Origin: Luzula sylvatica
Taxonomy: Eukaryota; Streptophyta; Magnoliopsida; Poales; Juncaceae
Length of the DNA: 64,000 nucleotides
Direction: 5' to 3'
Assembly (NCBI GenBank): GCA_946800325.1
Contig: OX326956.1
Location: 37,603,082-37,667,081, forward strand
Shown here: one piece after another, positions 12,511 to 24,063 of the stretch
Layout: the number at the start of each line of letters is the position of its first letter
How positions within the stretch are numbered: the first letter of the stretch is position 1
Notes under the pieces: model-generated
What the model was told of the DNA's origin: nothing
What the model saw: the letters and a program-made list of their open reading frames with translations, nothing else
The model's database searches: none
Translations under genes and position numbers: made by a program

Positions 12511-12518
12511 ACGCGTAG

Positions 12519-13886
12519 TATATATTGTTTTAAGTTGCGTTGAACTAGATTAATAATGAGCTTCCTCTGTATCATGGGTTAACAATTAATTAACATGATA
12601 ATTAATAAGAATACATCTCATTAACAGTTAATTGATATATAATTAAAGTATGTATGAATTAACAATTCTTAATCAATATCAATTAATAGTTAATGAAATA
12701 TATTTTTGTTAATTATCATGTCAATTAATTGTTAATTGGTGATATAGAGAGTGTTAGAGAGGGAATTTGAGGGACATGATATAATTATCCATTAATAATT
12801 GTGTTGATATTTTCCTAGTAAGTTAGTAGTATCTGGGTTAATTATAAATTTTGGTTTGAAGTTACTCGGAAACCCGTAGCCTACATTCTCTAGTTTGAAA
12901 ATACGAGTACGGGACTATTTGATGTGCAAGAATATAATGAACAAGAAAGGATTTCAATTGACTCCATTATAATAAAATCACAAGTCATGACTCATGAGAA
13001 CATGATGCTATTTCACTTGTTGGACTAGCCAGAATTTGAATGACATTAAAATTAGACTTAATTTTTCTGTAAATCAACCTCACAAATTACATAAAAATTA
13101 ACATAAATAAAAAATGCATTGCTGTTGTTGTTGTTAATTTTATATTATTATTATAACTGTTATTATTTTTATTTAATATTATTATTATAATTATTATTAT
13201 ATTCTACATAAATAAAGTCTCGATTCCCTAAATATTTTTGTAGAAACATATTGAATTAATCATTTTATTTTTTTAAACAATAATTAGTGATGATAGTAAT
13301 TGTTTTCCTCGAACGAGTGTAAAACATTGTCTTGCAAGGTAAAATGATGTCTAGTGTCTACAAGAAAAGTGATTCTAAAATATTCAAAGATATCTCGCAA
13401 ATTTTGCCGCGTATTTTTGCACATCAAACAGCCCAGAGACCAAAGCGAGGCCTTCCAAGGGACAGGACATGATTAAATTAGAAAAAAACTAGTGCTTAAT
13501 GCAAGTGCTCGTGAAAGACCCAATATCAACAGACACAAATCCATGAAGAAGAGAAAGCACGGCAAATAGTTCTACAATCCGGACAAATAATTAAAGTCCC
13601 AACACCACACAAAAAAAAAAAAATTCACCACCCTATATTCACAATTCACAATTTATTCATTATTAAGCCCAACCTCAACTCCCAACTCCCACCTTCAACC
13701 AAACAAAAACATCTACACTTCAACTCAAAACCCCCCCTTTTTTTTATAAATAAACCAAACCCTACTTATTGTATCTCACATACAGGGTGATCAAATTAAT
13801 AATTGTGTCCATATTTTAAACATATTTTAAACGACTCACACAAACCACAATGATAGCAAATATTATGTCATGACAGATAAAACCTG
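12519..13886. other. Intergenic DNA and probable 3'UTR of the minus-strand repeat-protein gene
   Basis: AT-rich sequence without coding potential, containing the palindromic MITE at 12572-12745. The last few hundred bases below 13887 are the likely 3'UTR of the minus-strand gene that ends there. Confidence 0.55.
12572..12745. mobile_element. Near-palindromic MITE (about 174 bp)
   Basis: 'gttaacaattaattaacatg' at the left end is matched in inverse by 'catgtcaattaattgttaat' at the right, with similarity continuing through 'ataattaataa' to 'cagttaattgatat' over about 65 bp per arm. This is a foldback-type MITE. Confidence 0.6.
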
Positions 13887-15722
13887 TTAACCCATATGAA
13901 GGTCGAGAAAACCAGACGGCACGCCACCGTGCACCTTCCCATTATAATCCAAACCAAACTTCACCCCTCCTCCATTTCCATTTCCATCTCCAGTCTTCTC
14001 CTCTCCATTCCTCAACGGTCCCAACAAACTCCTCCCTCCATGCACTCTCCCTTCCGGCTCCGTCACCTCCGTACAAACCTGAGTCCCCCCACTCGACTCG
14101 CTGCCTACCCGACCAAACATCACATTCCCCCTAACCCTAACATCTCCTCCACTCATCCCACTAACGGTACCGCTAGTCGTACCGCTAATCGTACCGACGG
14201 ATTTCCCACCATGAACCCTACTATCATCCATCAAAGCAGCATGAGACGCGCAAAGCCCAATCTTCCCTCTGGCAAACCTCTCACACCTCTCTCCACCAAC
14301 CCATCCGCATCGTTTTCCCCCACCATGCGCCTTACAAAAATCAGTACTCCCCTGCGCACTCTTCCCACAACCGTCACTCCTGCACCGCTTCCCCCCACCA
14401 TGCCTCACGCAAAAATCAGTCCTCCCTCTCGCCGACTTCGTACACCCACTAACCGCGCACCGTTTCCCACCACCATGTGCCACGCAAAACAAAGTCCCGC
14501 CATGCACGCTCTTACTACACCCTTCGGGGAAAGCACATCGCTTCCCACCACCATGTCCTTTGCAAAAACTCGTGCTCCCTTCGGCTCCCTTGTTGCAATT
14601 TGGGTACACACAGCGTTTCCCCCCTCCGTGAGCCTTGCAGAAGTTCGTGCTTCCTTGGGCTCCTTTCGCGCAGTTTAGGGACTGACACCGCCGGCCACCG
14701 CCGTGGGCGATGCAGAGGCCGGTGTGTCCCTCCGCGGACTTGGTGCACGATTGGTGCGTGCACCGCTTGCCTCCGCCGTGCTTGATGCATAACCCCGACT
14801 TTCCTCGAGCGGCTTTGGTGCATGACAGGAAGCGGCATCTACGGCCTCCGCCGTGGGCGATGCAAAAGTCGGTTTTGCCCTCGGCAGATTTGGTGCAGCC
14901 TAAATGCTCGCATCGACGGCCACCGCCGTGGGCCTTGCAGTAGATTGTTCGACCCTCGGCTCCCTTCGAGCAACCGTCTTTCTTGCACCTGCGACCTCCT
15001 CCGTGGAAAATGCACTTCCCCGATGCGCCTCTTGCCCCCTTGGTACACTCTGGTACCTGACACTTCTTGCTCATACCGGTACGGGTCGGTACCGGCACCT
15101 GTGCCGGTGTTTGTATGGGTGGTAATGGTACCAAATAGGGGAGCATGTTGTTGCCGCCTTTCCAGCGTGATGAGGTGGACCCTTCGTCGACAGTTGGTAT
15201 GGAGAGGGTGTCTGGAACTGGGACTGGTACGGTTCCGTAGTAAATATGATTATTGATGTATGGGGTGGTGATGTTGGGATGAGTTTTGGTTAGAGTGGAC
15301 TCAGTGGGACCGACTGAGAGGCTGAGTTCGAGTTCTAATTCGGGTTCGGATGGATTTTTGATAGGAATGGGAGGGGTATTACTGTCATTTGCCAGACTGA
15401 GTTGGAAACTGAGGTCCAAATCCATGGAGGAGTAATCGCATTCGGTTTCTCTGGAGGAGTTGGTGGAGATGGAGCTGGGCCTAGTGGTATCGGAAGAGGC
15501 TGACGAGTGGGCCAGTTGTCTGGAGAAATCTACAAACTTGCGTTTTGTCCCTTTTGGGGGTATGGAATTGTAGGAATTGTAGGGGATGGAATTGTAGGGA
15601 ATGGAATTGGTGCCTGTTAGAGCGCTGTAGTCGTTTGAATTAGAGAAATTGATTGAGAATCGATTAGGGTTTTGGCCCTTTTGGGTTTGGGCATTGTGGG
15701 GATTCTGGTTGTAGTTATCCAT
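13887..15722 (-). CDS. Cys/His repeat protein, WRKY19-N-terminal/loricrin-like family (611 aa)
   Basis: The coding sequence is intronless and starts at the ATG at 15722. Residues 1-215 are Ser, Asn and Pro-rich low-complexity sequence, with acidic, Leu-rich patches (DLDLSFQLSL, ELELELSLSVG) that look like EAR-type LxLxL motifs. From about 220 to 470 there are ten repeats of about 25 residues ending HGGGRRC or HGGGKRC, pattern C-x4-C-...-G-x4-C-x2-HGGG(R/K)RC, giving regularly spaced Cys and His that could bind metal. The C-terminus (about 510-611) is Gly-rich and ends FLDLHMG. Plant proteins with this module are annotated 'probable WRKY transcription factor 19' or 'loricrin-like' (for example At1g64140, from memory); this one has no WRKY domain. 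A nuclear regulatory role is inference. The 5'UTR is split by an intron at 15971-16889. Confidence 0.9.
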   Translation of the reverse strand: MDNYNQNPHNAQTQKGQNPNRFSINFSNSNDYSALTGTNSIPYNSIPYNSYNSIPPKGTKRKFVDFSRQLAHSSASSDTTRPSSISTNSSRETECDYSSMDLDLSFQLSLANDSNTPPIPIKNPSEPELELELSLSVGPTESTLTKTHPNITTPYINNHIYYGTVPVPVPDTLSIPTVDEGSTSSRWKGGNNMLPYLVPLPPIQTPAQVPVPTRTGMSKKCQVPECTKGARGASGKCIFHGGGRRCKKDGCSKGAEGRTIYCKAHGGGRRCEHLGCTKSAEGKTDFCIAHGGGRRCRFLSCTKAARGKSGLCIKHGGGKRCTHQSCTKSAEGHTGLCIAHGGGRRCQSLNCAKGAQGSTNFCKAHGGGKRCVYPNCNKGAEGSTSFCKGHGGGKRCAFPEGCSKSVHGGTLFCVAHGGGKRCAVSGCTKSARGRTDFCVRHGGGKRCRSDGCGKSAQGSTDFCKAHGGGKRCGWVGGERCERFARGKIGLCASHAALMDDSRVHGGKSVGTISGTTSGTVSGMSGGDVRVRGNVMFGRVGSESSGGTQVCTEVTEPEGRVHGGRSLLGPLRNGEEKTGDGNGNGGGVKFGLDYNGKVHGGVPSGFLDLHMG

Positions 15723-15970
15723 GGGGTTTTTGGGTTTAGATTTTCTATTTTGGGTATTTTTTGGAGAAATGGGAAACTAAATAAGATTAGAATAGATAAG
15801 TTAATTAGTTAGTTATTATATCGGGTTTGTGATTGCATCCTCCACTGACAAAACCAGATGTGTCGTTTCTGTCCATTTCTTGAGGGGATTTGTATGTAAA
15901 AGAGGAGGGTGAACTGGAGAGAAAGGGATGGGCTTTTTAATCACTGGATGAACTTGTGCTGTTCATATTT

Positions 15971-16889
15971 CTGCAAAGAAGAAAGGATCAGATTAATCTA
16001 GGGGAATATAATTATAGTATAATAGAAAAAAGGAACTTTCAAGAAAGAAGCTTAAGAAATGGTCATCGTACAAAGACAAATGTATTTATTCAGAGTTTTC
16101 ACATAAATTTGGAGTTGAATTTAATGTAATTATTTGAATAATGCAATAAACTAATACTAAAATATAAGAAAAGAAGCCGGCAAGCCTGGTTGTACAAGGC
16201 AAAACGGTATTTTTTTTTCATTTAAATAATTGAATATAAAATAAAATTAAAGGATTTGAAGCTAGAATCTATAAAAACAAAAAATAAAAACAATTTCAAA
16301 TAGAATCCATGAGATCCGTTTGCGGTAAGTAATGTTCAGAAACATCTGATTGACCAAATCAAAAATTTAATCTAAGTAATTCCATCGGATTATGCAAGAT
16401 ATATATTTTATTTTCCTTTTTAAATAATAATTGCATCCAATCTGAGAAACTCAAATGGATATTAACAGATCTCAAATCAACAAATAGCAATACAGTCTTG
16501 TTCGCAGGATGTAGAAGTAATGGACAAAAGAGTCTAATATTCCTTTAAAATTAACAGCAATTGAGAAAACATAGAACTGAGATAATACAAGAGGAAATCA
16601 ACTAATAATTTCTCACTGCATACCAAAATAATCTTTCAAACTAAGAAAATGTTGCAACTAAAGCAGATTAACTCTAATTCAAAACAAAATCAGCAAAAAA
16701 TCTACAAAAACACTCTTAATTACAAAATAAAAAGCAAGAGTATCGTATCGAACATATAAAACACTCAGGATCTAGAAATCAGAAGAAAAAAACTTCATTA
16801 TACCATAACAGATAGATTTAACATAGTATAATATAAACCGATCTTAACACAAACATAAGTAAAAAAAACAATTGAGATAGAGACTGAAC
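15971..16889 (-). other. 5'UTR intron of the Cys/His repeat gene
   Basis: On the minus strand a donor CTGAG|GTTCAG (intron from 16889) and an acceptor TTCTTTGCAG| (intron ends 15971) frame a 919-bp AT-rich, T-rich intron. The upstream non-coding exon lies above 16889, perhaps to about 17030, where the composition is GA and CT-rich. Leader introns of this size are common in plant regulatory genes. Confidence 0.55.
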
Positions 16890-17879
16890 CTCAGATCGTG
16901 AAGGCAGACTAGCTTAGTTTCGAGTAATTGCAGCACAACCGAGGGTTAGGGTTTTGGCTCGAAGACTGAAGAGAGAACGGAGAAGAGGCGCGCAGTGGAG
17001 GAGGAGGAAGAAAGCACAACAATGACAACAAACAAGTGGTAACGAAAAGGGCCAAAGCATATACAAATTATAAAAAGTCATTCTATATTTATTCAAATAC
17101 ACTCGGTGTACGAATATTCCACGAACCATTCTATTCTTCACTAGTTCTACAGTAGGTGAAAGATGTGTACCGGGTGCAGAGAATATTATTGTACTGGTCA
17201 GGGAACTTTTCACACATACCCTTGAAGAAAAGTATAATTGTAGTAATTTTATTTTGCGTTTAAGCCCCTGAATCTATGCGGTGCCGATGGGCCACAAGAA
17301 ATCCACGTCATCTCATGCGTCAGGTAGAGACAAAAGGTATAAATTTAGCCAAAATAGTATATTATTTTACGAATAATATGTATTTATTTATTTAGTATAA
17401 TAACACATGAGAAAAATTCAATAATAGTTGTTTTAAGAAATAAAAATAGAGACATTGACGAGTTTATACTTTTATTTTATGGATAGATCGACAGATCCTG
17501 TTTTTGACGAGTTCATACTCGTTAATAAATTAATAAATAATAACGTATGCCAAAGAAATTAATAATATATATTGGATTATATCAAAATTAAATTAATGAC
17601 TTGATTTTCATTGGACAGAATTAATTTATGAATTTTATTATTTTAATAATCGGGTGGTGGACGGTGGGACCCGTTTATAAAAAAGAATCCGCTAAGATCC
17701 TTCACGGATGGTCGTGGCCGCGTCGGGGTCATTTTCTTCGCTCCATCTTTTCATGTAGTCATTCCTGTAATGAGTTATTATTTCTTTTTTCAGGAGTAAC
17801 CTGCTACATTATTAGCTACACATATAAGAGAAACGGAAGATATTAGTTTAATCTTTTTTTTTAAAAAAAAATTTGGGGA

Positions 17880-18155
17880 TTTATACATTATCATGCTTGT
17901 AAAAACCTAAAATATCATCTATACCCTTGAAAAAAATAAAAAATGTCATGCTTGTATTTATGCTTTCAGAATTTACAAAATATAAAAAATATTCAAATCA
18001 TTAATTATATTCTTTTTTTTTTACAGTTCTAGTTAAATTAGCATGATGTTTAAAAATTTTGAGAAGAGAAATTCGATATATATATTTTTATTTTAGGAAG
18101 GGCAAATATGATATTTTGGATTTTAGAAGAGTAAAACAGTAAATACATAAATAAT
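17880..18155. mobile_element. Possible inverted-repeat element
   Basis: 'cctaaaatatcatctatacccttg' near 17907 is matched in inverse by 'aagggcaaatatgatatttt' near 18098. The flanks are too AT-rich to fix the ends. Confidence 0.35.
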
Positions 18156-18690
18156 TCTTCTTTTGAATATGGAATTTGGTTTAATGGAAGGACTTGATGA
18201 GTCCATTTGAATATTTATATAATTAATGTCGATGTTGTTAGTAGATATTAATTATTTTAGCGTATAAAATAATTTAGCAAAGTTTTGGGCGTGAGTGCAC
18301 CTAGTCATGCATGATGTGACAAACAATGGTGAATCCAAAGATCTCCAAAGATTCTAACGAAACTAATTATGTATGATGCAATTTCCTTTGCTTTTTCCAC
18401 ATTTTTTCGTTTACAATTTGTTTATTGTGTTGCATGTGTTGCTTCGCCGGCTTCGTGTAAATAGTGGGGACTCTATTTTAACATAATTTAATTATTTGTG
18501 GTTAACATATAAAGTGGGTGTAGAGTGTAGTTGGCATGTGAAATAAGGGAGAATTGCTTTGATTTTCTTTGGAAATTTACATATATTTTCTACCTGTCTA
18601 AAAGAAGTAAGAATATTTCATTTATGCATGTGGCCTTGTGGGTTACTAGTAAATTAACATTTATAATTGTATGTATATACATTTAATGTT

Positions 18691-19065
18691 GGCCAAATTT
18701 CATATGTACCCCTACAAATTCATTGTATACCTTTCCAAAACATGAAATATAATGAATATTCCAAAAATTATCATAATTTCTTGAATGTTCTTTTTGTAAG
18801 ATTTTTGTTAATTATCTCATAAAATTACCACTCAATTTTGCTTTTATGATTTTATTCTTATGTAAATAAGGAATAAAATTTATGTCGGAAAAATCGAAAA
18901 AACAAAAGTTAGCGATAATATGAAGAAATGGTTAATCGAAATCTAACAAAAATGATATTCGTGAATTTTGTAGAAATATTCATGATATTTCACGTTTTGT
19001 AGGGATATACGTGAATTTTTTTTTTGTTGTTGTTGTTGTTGTAAAGGTACATATGAAATTTGGCC
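18691..19065. mobile_element. Inverted-repeat element (about 375 bp)
   Basis: The left end GGCCAAATTTCATATGTACC is repeated in inverse at the right end, which reads ggtacatatgaaatttggcc. Similarity continues inward through 'aaacatgaaatat' and 'gaatatt'. No coding capacity. Confidence 0.7.
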
Positions 19066-20737
19066 TTTGATACACAATGTTTCGTCCTTTGTATATAGTA
19101 TATACTATTCAGTGTATTAACAAGATGATGAGTTAATTTTATATAAGCATATATGGATACTGATGCTTCAAAATTATAGCAAAAAATAGTTTAAAAAAGA
19201 GCCGAGAAATACAAAATAGTTTAATTTCATGCATCATCAATTACTAAACCTGATTTCCCCACAATCTTTCTTTATTCTTTTAAAGAGAAAATTAGATAAA
19301 GCTACTATGTAGAGAAAGAAAATAAGCAATGAAACGAGGAATTAACCTAGAGAAAGGATGTTTAGAATTTATTCATTATTTTTTTAGTAGAATAATTGTG
19401 AACATTTAGAGGAAAACAAATTATCAAACTTTTTAGGATTTAGATATTTAGTGTGAATGTATTTCAAATAAGCCATGTAATTAATTGATTTATTGATATA
19501 TGATATCACTCAAATTGAAACTAATTGATTCTCAATTGTATTGAAAATTGGGTCTGCTGTGTCATGTCTCATGTGTGCTTATTTGGCTTTCAAATCAATA
19601 TTTCTGATCATAAAGGACCAACATGTACAATTACAATTAGTACTACTCCTAAAGAAAAGTTCATTCCAAAACTAAATTTCAAGGAGTATCTTCCAACTGC
19701 AATGTCTGTTTTGAAGATGTGAATCATTAAAAAGAAGTCTTAAATATAATATAAAATAAAAAGAAAAAATATAGTGTCACTCACGTGTCACCGACCACTA
19801 TACGTCGTGGTAAATTACCAAGAATATTCCTTAATAATGCCTAATCTTGGTATCTAGGGCTTTCTGTATATGTGATTATAAGATGATTCATAATCATATT
19901 CACCACATATTTGGTGATGGTGCCTCAAACTTTTAAGATCTTGCAATGTTGTTTCGAGATTTATGTATGAAAAAAAATGCATAAATTTCGAAGTCAAATT
20001 CATCAAATTTCACACTCACTTGTAAATGCACATTTTTTTAATTGTATTTTTTTTTAATGGAGAACTGTAGTTTTTGTCGTAAAAATATCTCATCGCGTGA
20101 ACATTTTTTTTAATTGAATTGTATTTTTATATTTATTTTTGAGTGGAGAATTCTAGTTTTAGTCATAAAAAATATCTCAATTTGCAAAGATTTCGAGAGC
20201 TCGTCAAGACTCGAACTTGGGTGTCGTCTAGTTCAAAAACGGTGAGTATAACTGATGTGATAGGTCCTTAACTATGTTGTGCGGATATTTGAAAAAAACG
20301 ATTTTAGTTCGAGGTATCCATTTACTATTCGGAGAAGACGAGGCGAGTTTTCAATTTCGGGTTATATCTTGAAATCACGAATTATTGATAATTCAAGATT
20401 TCGGGATTTGAAATTTGGGGCTTGATAATATTCCGGACTCTAAATCTCGGATTGCATACAATGGTTGCACTAACTCGGTATTTTATATACTGGATTATTT
20501 ATTCTTGAACTTTAAACCTTAAATTACACAAAATCCAATCCAATATTTTTCAATTTTATTTCTTTGCTTGTGTTGATTTCCCCCCCATAAATTTATGTGT
20601 GGTAATTTTAACCGGCTCCTATGAAAGCTTAATTTTTTCATATATTATGCTTATTAATTTTTTTTTAAAGAGGTATGATGTACACTATATTCATTAGTTA
20701 ATGCTATAATGGGCTAAATGGTTAATTATATATGTAT

Positions 20738-20790
20738 ACTAGCTTCTTCCCCACGCAATGGCACGGGAATTTTTTAGTGGGACGAATTGC
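20738..20790 (-). mobile_element. Possible Helitron 3' terminus, minus strand
   Basis: On the minus strand, CCCGTGCCATTGCGTGGGG can form a short hairpin and is followed by AAGAAGCTAG-T, which fits the hairpin plus CTAG-T end of plant Helitrons. A related GC-rich end on the plus strand is at 30044-30068. No partner 5' end was identified. Confidence 0.35.
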
Positions 20791-21217
20791 TATTTGTTAT
20801 GGTTTGTGTGTTTTTTATTTGTCGAGTTTTTTCTTTGTGATTATACATGTGTGATTTAGATTGTCGTGTGTGAGTGACATGAAACAAATATTTGTTCACT
20901 AATGACAACACAATTCAATTCGGATCTAAATAATTGTAAGGTATATGTTGGTCGCACATATGATATCAACGAATTATAGATACATTGCATATAACATGCA
21001 AAAAACACAATACATAAAATATAAATATTTAGCAACAAAACACTAGGTAATATTACATAATTTTCAATAATAGGAGAAATATAAGAATTACAACAATACG
21101 AAGTTTTAATCAATTTAGTTATTAAAAAAATATTCAATCAAATGCGTTGAAAAGAAAAAACACATACTTTAAATCTTTTTTGTTGTGTTTGCCTCAGTAA
21201 ATCATGATTTTAATAAA

Positions 21218-21290
21218 TTTTACAGTAAAATCCGTTTGAATTGTTCAAGAACCGACTATCTTGAACAATTCAAATGAATTTTGCTGTAAA
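21218..21290. mobile_element. Short perfect-type hairpin (73 bp)
   Basis: Arms of about 31 bp ('tttacagtaaaatccgtttg' and its near complement 'caaatgaattttgctgtaaa') surround a 10-base loop. It may be a remnant of a tiny MITE; a small-RNA hairpin is possible but unsupported. Confidence 0.5.
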
Positions 21291-21353
21291 ATATGTCTAT
21301 TTTGTACACATCATTGGCAAAATCAGGAGAACCAAACGAAAAGTGCGACATAA

Positions 21354-21443
21354 TGATATGATGACGATGATGGTGATGATGATGAGGATGATGATATGAT
21401 GGTGATGAGGATGATGATCATGATGATAATGAGGATTATGATA

Positions 21444-21481
<38 letters not shown>
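21354..21481. repeat. (GAT)n microsatellite
   Basis: Interrupted GAT/GGT/GAG triplets ending in about ten perfect GAT units. The Met-rich reading frame here is an artefact. Confidence 0.9.
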
Positions 21482-21724
21482 GCTTTATTGTTTAGGCTTT
21501 CACATTTTGTATTTATTGTTCAACTTTGCGACTTTCAGGTTTAAAATGTCATTTCGTGTTTGTATGTATAATATGTACTTGTATTTCGCGATTGTATTTC
21601 ATATTGACATTTTTATTTCTATTTCATCTTTGTATATGTACTTGCATTTTTGTGCATATTTGTGCTTGTATTTTGGTCATCTTATTGTCTTTTTTGAATT
21701 AAAATTGATATTCGTATTGGTTTG

Positions 21725-21781
21725 TGAAGAAAATACAGTTTTTGATCAACGGTAAAATTGTACATATAAAGATAAACAAAC
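21725..21781 (+). mobile_element. Family A LTR fragment (5' end, plus strand)
   Basis: TGAAGAAAATACAGTTTTTG and the following 40 bases match the first 57 bases of the solo LTR at 4301. The match stops exactly where the minus-strand LTR begins at 21782, so this looks like an LTR cut by a later insertion. Confidence 0.6.
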
Positions 21782-22311
21782 TGAAGGAATCGATCCGACT
21801 CCGGACCCGCGCAGCGGATATGAAGGCACGGTCCGGTTCCCAAAATCCGAGATCTCGCCATCTCTCCGAGGGCACGATGCATAGAAGGATATATAATTAC
21901 TGTGTGAAATTGATCACGCACGACGGGTTGATCACTTACGTCATTTTTTTTTCCTTATCACGTTGGTGACTAGCCGTGCGTCCCACGCCCACACGTCTCC
22001 CATCGTTTCGTTGGCTCCAAACACGTCTCCGGTATGATCACAACGAAGAGCCACAAATCGCGCTCCTCTACCCGTATCAACCGTGAGTCGTAGTCTCTCG
22101 GTCGCGGGTGCAACTGCCTAGACGAAGCATGATGAGCGGGTTTTTGGCGTGTAAAATTATCGTTGTATTCGAAAACCCGATTCAATCAACAAGTATAGAA
22201 CTATATGTGTTATAGTGGAAAATATGAAAGTTCGTTCCACGAGGAGTATATGCGTCAAATAATGAATCAAAACTAGACAAGAAATAGCAAAGAAAATTCA
22301 CAGAATATAGT

Positions 22312-22649
22312 CCGTTATAACGCAATATGAGTCCGTTACAACGGACTTGAGTGAAAATTCTGGCGCTAAGTGTGAGATGAACGTCCGTTACAACGGATGA
22401 AACTCCGTTATAACGCACTATACTTGTCCGTTATAACGAACAGTGGTTGCGTTGCAACGGATTGGTTAATCCGTTACAACGGACCGCAATGTCCGTTACA
22501 ACGCACTTGTATTGATGCTATTGAGTAGAAATTCTGACTAGTCTGTTACAACGGAACTCTAGGTGCGTTACAACGGAAGTATAACCAACTGAATATTAAA
22601 GGACCAACCGTATAGTCCGTTGTAACGCAATGTGAGTCCGTTATAACGG
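22312..22649. promoter_or_regulatory. Phased array of twelve CCGTTRYAACGG dyads
   Basis: Twelve copies of a 12-bp palindrome-like word start at 22312, 22333, 22385, 22405, 22428, 22449, 22471, 22493, 22543, 22565, 22617 and 22638. Typical forms are CCGTTACAACGG and CCGTTATAACGC. Nine of the eleven intervals are 20-23 bp except those at 22333-22385, 22493-22543 and 22565-22617, which are 50-52 bp; so eight are one step and three are about two and a half. Each word contains one or two AACGG cores, the core of plant MYB3R (MSA) and animal c-Myb sites. Binding is inference. Confidence 0.7.
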
Positions 22650-23261
22650 AAGTAGTTCTGGATTTCTGATTTGAGATTTGATTTGGGAGCAATTTGATGG
22701 TTTGTTTTGGATTCAAATTTAGAAGTAATTAAACTAAGTAACAAGCACTAAGATCACACAAACAAACAAAGAAGATTTAGAGCAAAGAAAAAGATTCATT
22801 AAACCACGAATTCTTTACACAAATCCAATTCGAATTTAAACTACAAGAATTTCAAGAAAAGGAAAGAAAACACCTAGAGAGATGAAGTGAGCTCCGAGTC
22901 TCGTCTTGGATGCCTTCTCCGTTGCCTCGAGATGCTAGTGAGCTAGTCGCCTCGCACAACGTGTTCCTTTCGTACCAATCCACTCGCCAATCGAAGTAAG
23001 CTCCGTACCGGTTGAGTGAACTCGAGATTTGCAAGAAGTCCAATTGGAAGAAAGCTCCCGAGTGGAATAGAGTAAGCTTGACTCCTTGCTTGCGCGGATT
23101 CGGATGAAGAAAGCTCCACCTCAATCCTCGCAACTCGATCTTCATCGAAGTGTAGACCAATTCACCGAATGAAGTGAGCTTCTATTCGGTGATCGATCTT
23201 AGAGAATTTATCGTTCGTTCTTGGTAATTCTTGCGTGATCTTGAAAGATTCTTGGACTTGC

Positions 23262-23265
<4 letters not shown>

Positions 23266-23311
<46 letters not shown>

Positions 23312-23348
23312 TGTGAGAGAGAGAGTGTGAGAGAGAGAGAGAGAGAGA
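23266..23348. repeat. (GA)n tract inside the family B LTR
   Basis: About 80 bp of GA repeats with a few GT interruptions. Confidence 0.95.
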
Positions 23349-24063
23349 AAGTGCTCCGAAGAGCGGGGGAGAGGGGGCGGTATTCTCATAGGCATTGGGA
23401 TCTTATTTATAGTGTCATTGGGGCTTTTCCATTGGCCGAGATATGGGTGAGAGGATTGAGGGTAGTTGGGGGTGGTAGGTAAGGTAGGTGGGGCTGTAGA
23501 GTGGCAATTGTGTGAGTGGTTTTCGAGTAGAGTTTGGTGCAATCTCTTATGTTGATGATTATTTGCCTTCTCCTTCACACGTGTACCGAATTGGTCGGTA
23601 TGATATATCGATTTTAACGGCGCGAGGAGACGAAGGCAACTACACTCTTGGATTGTCGAGAATTTCCACCTAAAACCTGTAATTAAGCAATAAAACACAC
23701 TTAGTGAAGAAATATTCTTGTTATCTCAAATATGAACAATTGTATATATAAAGTTGTGATTCAAAAGGGCTAAAATTCCCAAATTAGATATCAAAAAGGT
23801 GCTTTATTTTCCTCTTATCAAAGCACCAGCGAACTTGCTTGATTCTCGTTTGATTCTCTATTCGAGAAAAATATTTTTTCTCTTTCTCTCTTTCTTCGCA
23901 CTCTCTCAACAATTGATGATGTGCTTTCAAATGATAAGTCTAAGCTGGAGAGAGAGAATCATCCTATTTATATGACGTAGGATAAAAACACTCAAAAGGC
24001 ATATATTGGACATACCAACCCGTACGTACCAAAAACTGTCAAAAAACAGATTTTAGTCATAGT

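Larger units (their letters stand above)
17030..21724. other. Intergenic DNA with small elements
   Basis: No convincing gene. The 17030-17350 part is the probable promoter of the minus-strand repeat-protein gene and has a TGGGCC site near 17288. Further right are inverted-repeat elements (17880-18155, 18691-19065), a possible Helitron end (20738-20790), a hairpin (21218-21290) and a (GAT)n tract. A 65-codon reading frame at 19525-19722 has more even composition than its surroundings but I do not recognise it. Confidence 0.55.
22130..23820. mobile_element. Nested solo-LTR-like insertion (family B), TSD aagca
   Basis: The 1691-bp insert starts TGATGAGCGGG and ends CCTCTTATCA, TG...CA termini with the 5-bp repeat aagca at 22125-22129 and 23821-23825. 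The same site is uninterrupted in the related LTR at 4301-5358, near 4955. No retroviral coding domain is present, so it is probably a solo LTR (read on the minus strand it starts TGATAAGAGG, as some Ty3/gypsy LTRs do). It carries the dyad array at 22312-22649 and a (GA)n tract at 23266-23348. Confidence 0.8.

Noticed and set aside
13896..15256. Long plus-strand reading frames, up to 260 codons
   Set aside because: They are shadows of the minus-strand Cys/His repeat gene, caused by its GC-rich regular repeats.
19525..19722. 65-codon reading frame with fairly balanced composition
   Set aside because: It is too short, with no domain and no neighbouring exon that joins in frame.
23231..23698. 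Arg-Glu and Leu-Ser repeat reading frames
   Set aside because: They are translations of a (GA)n tract within an LTR.
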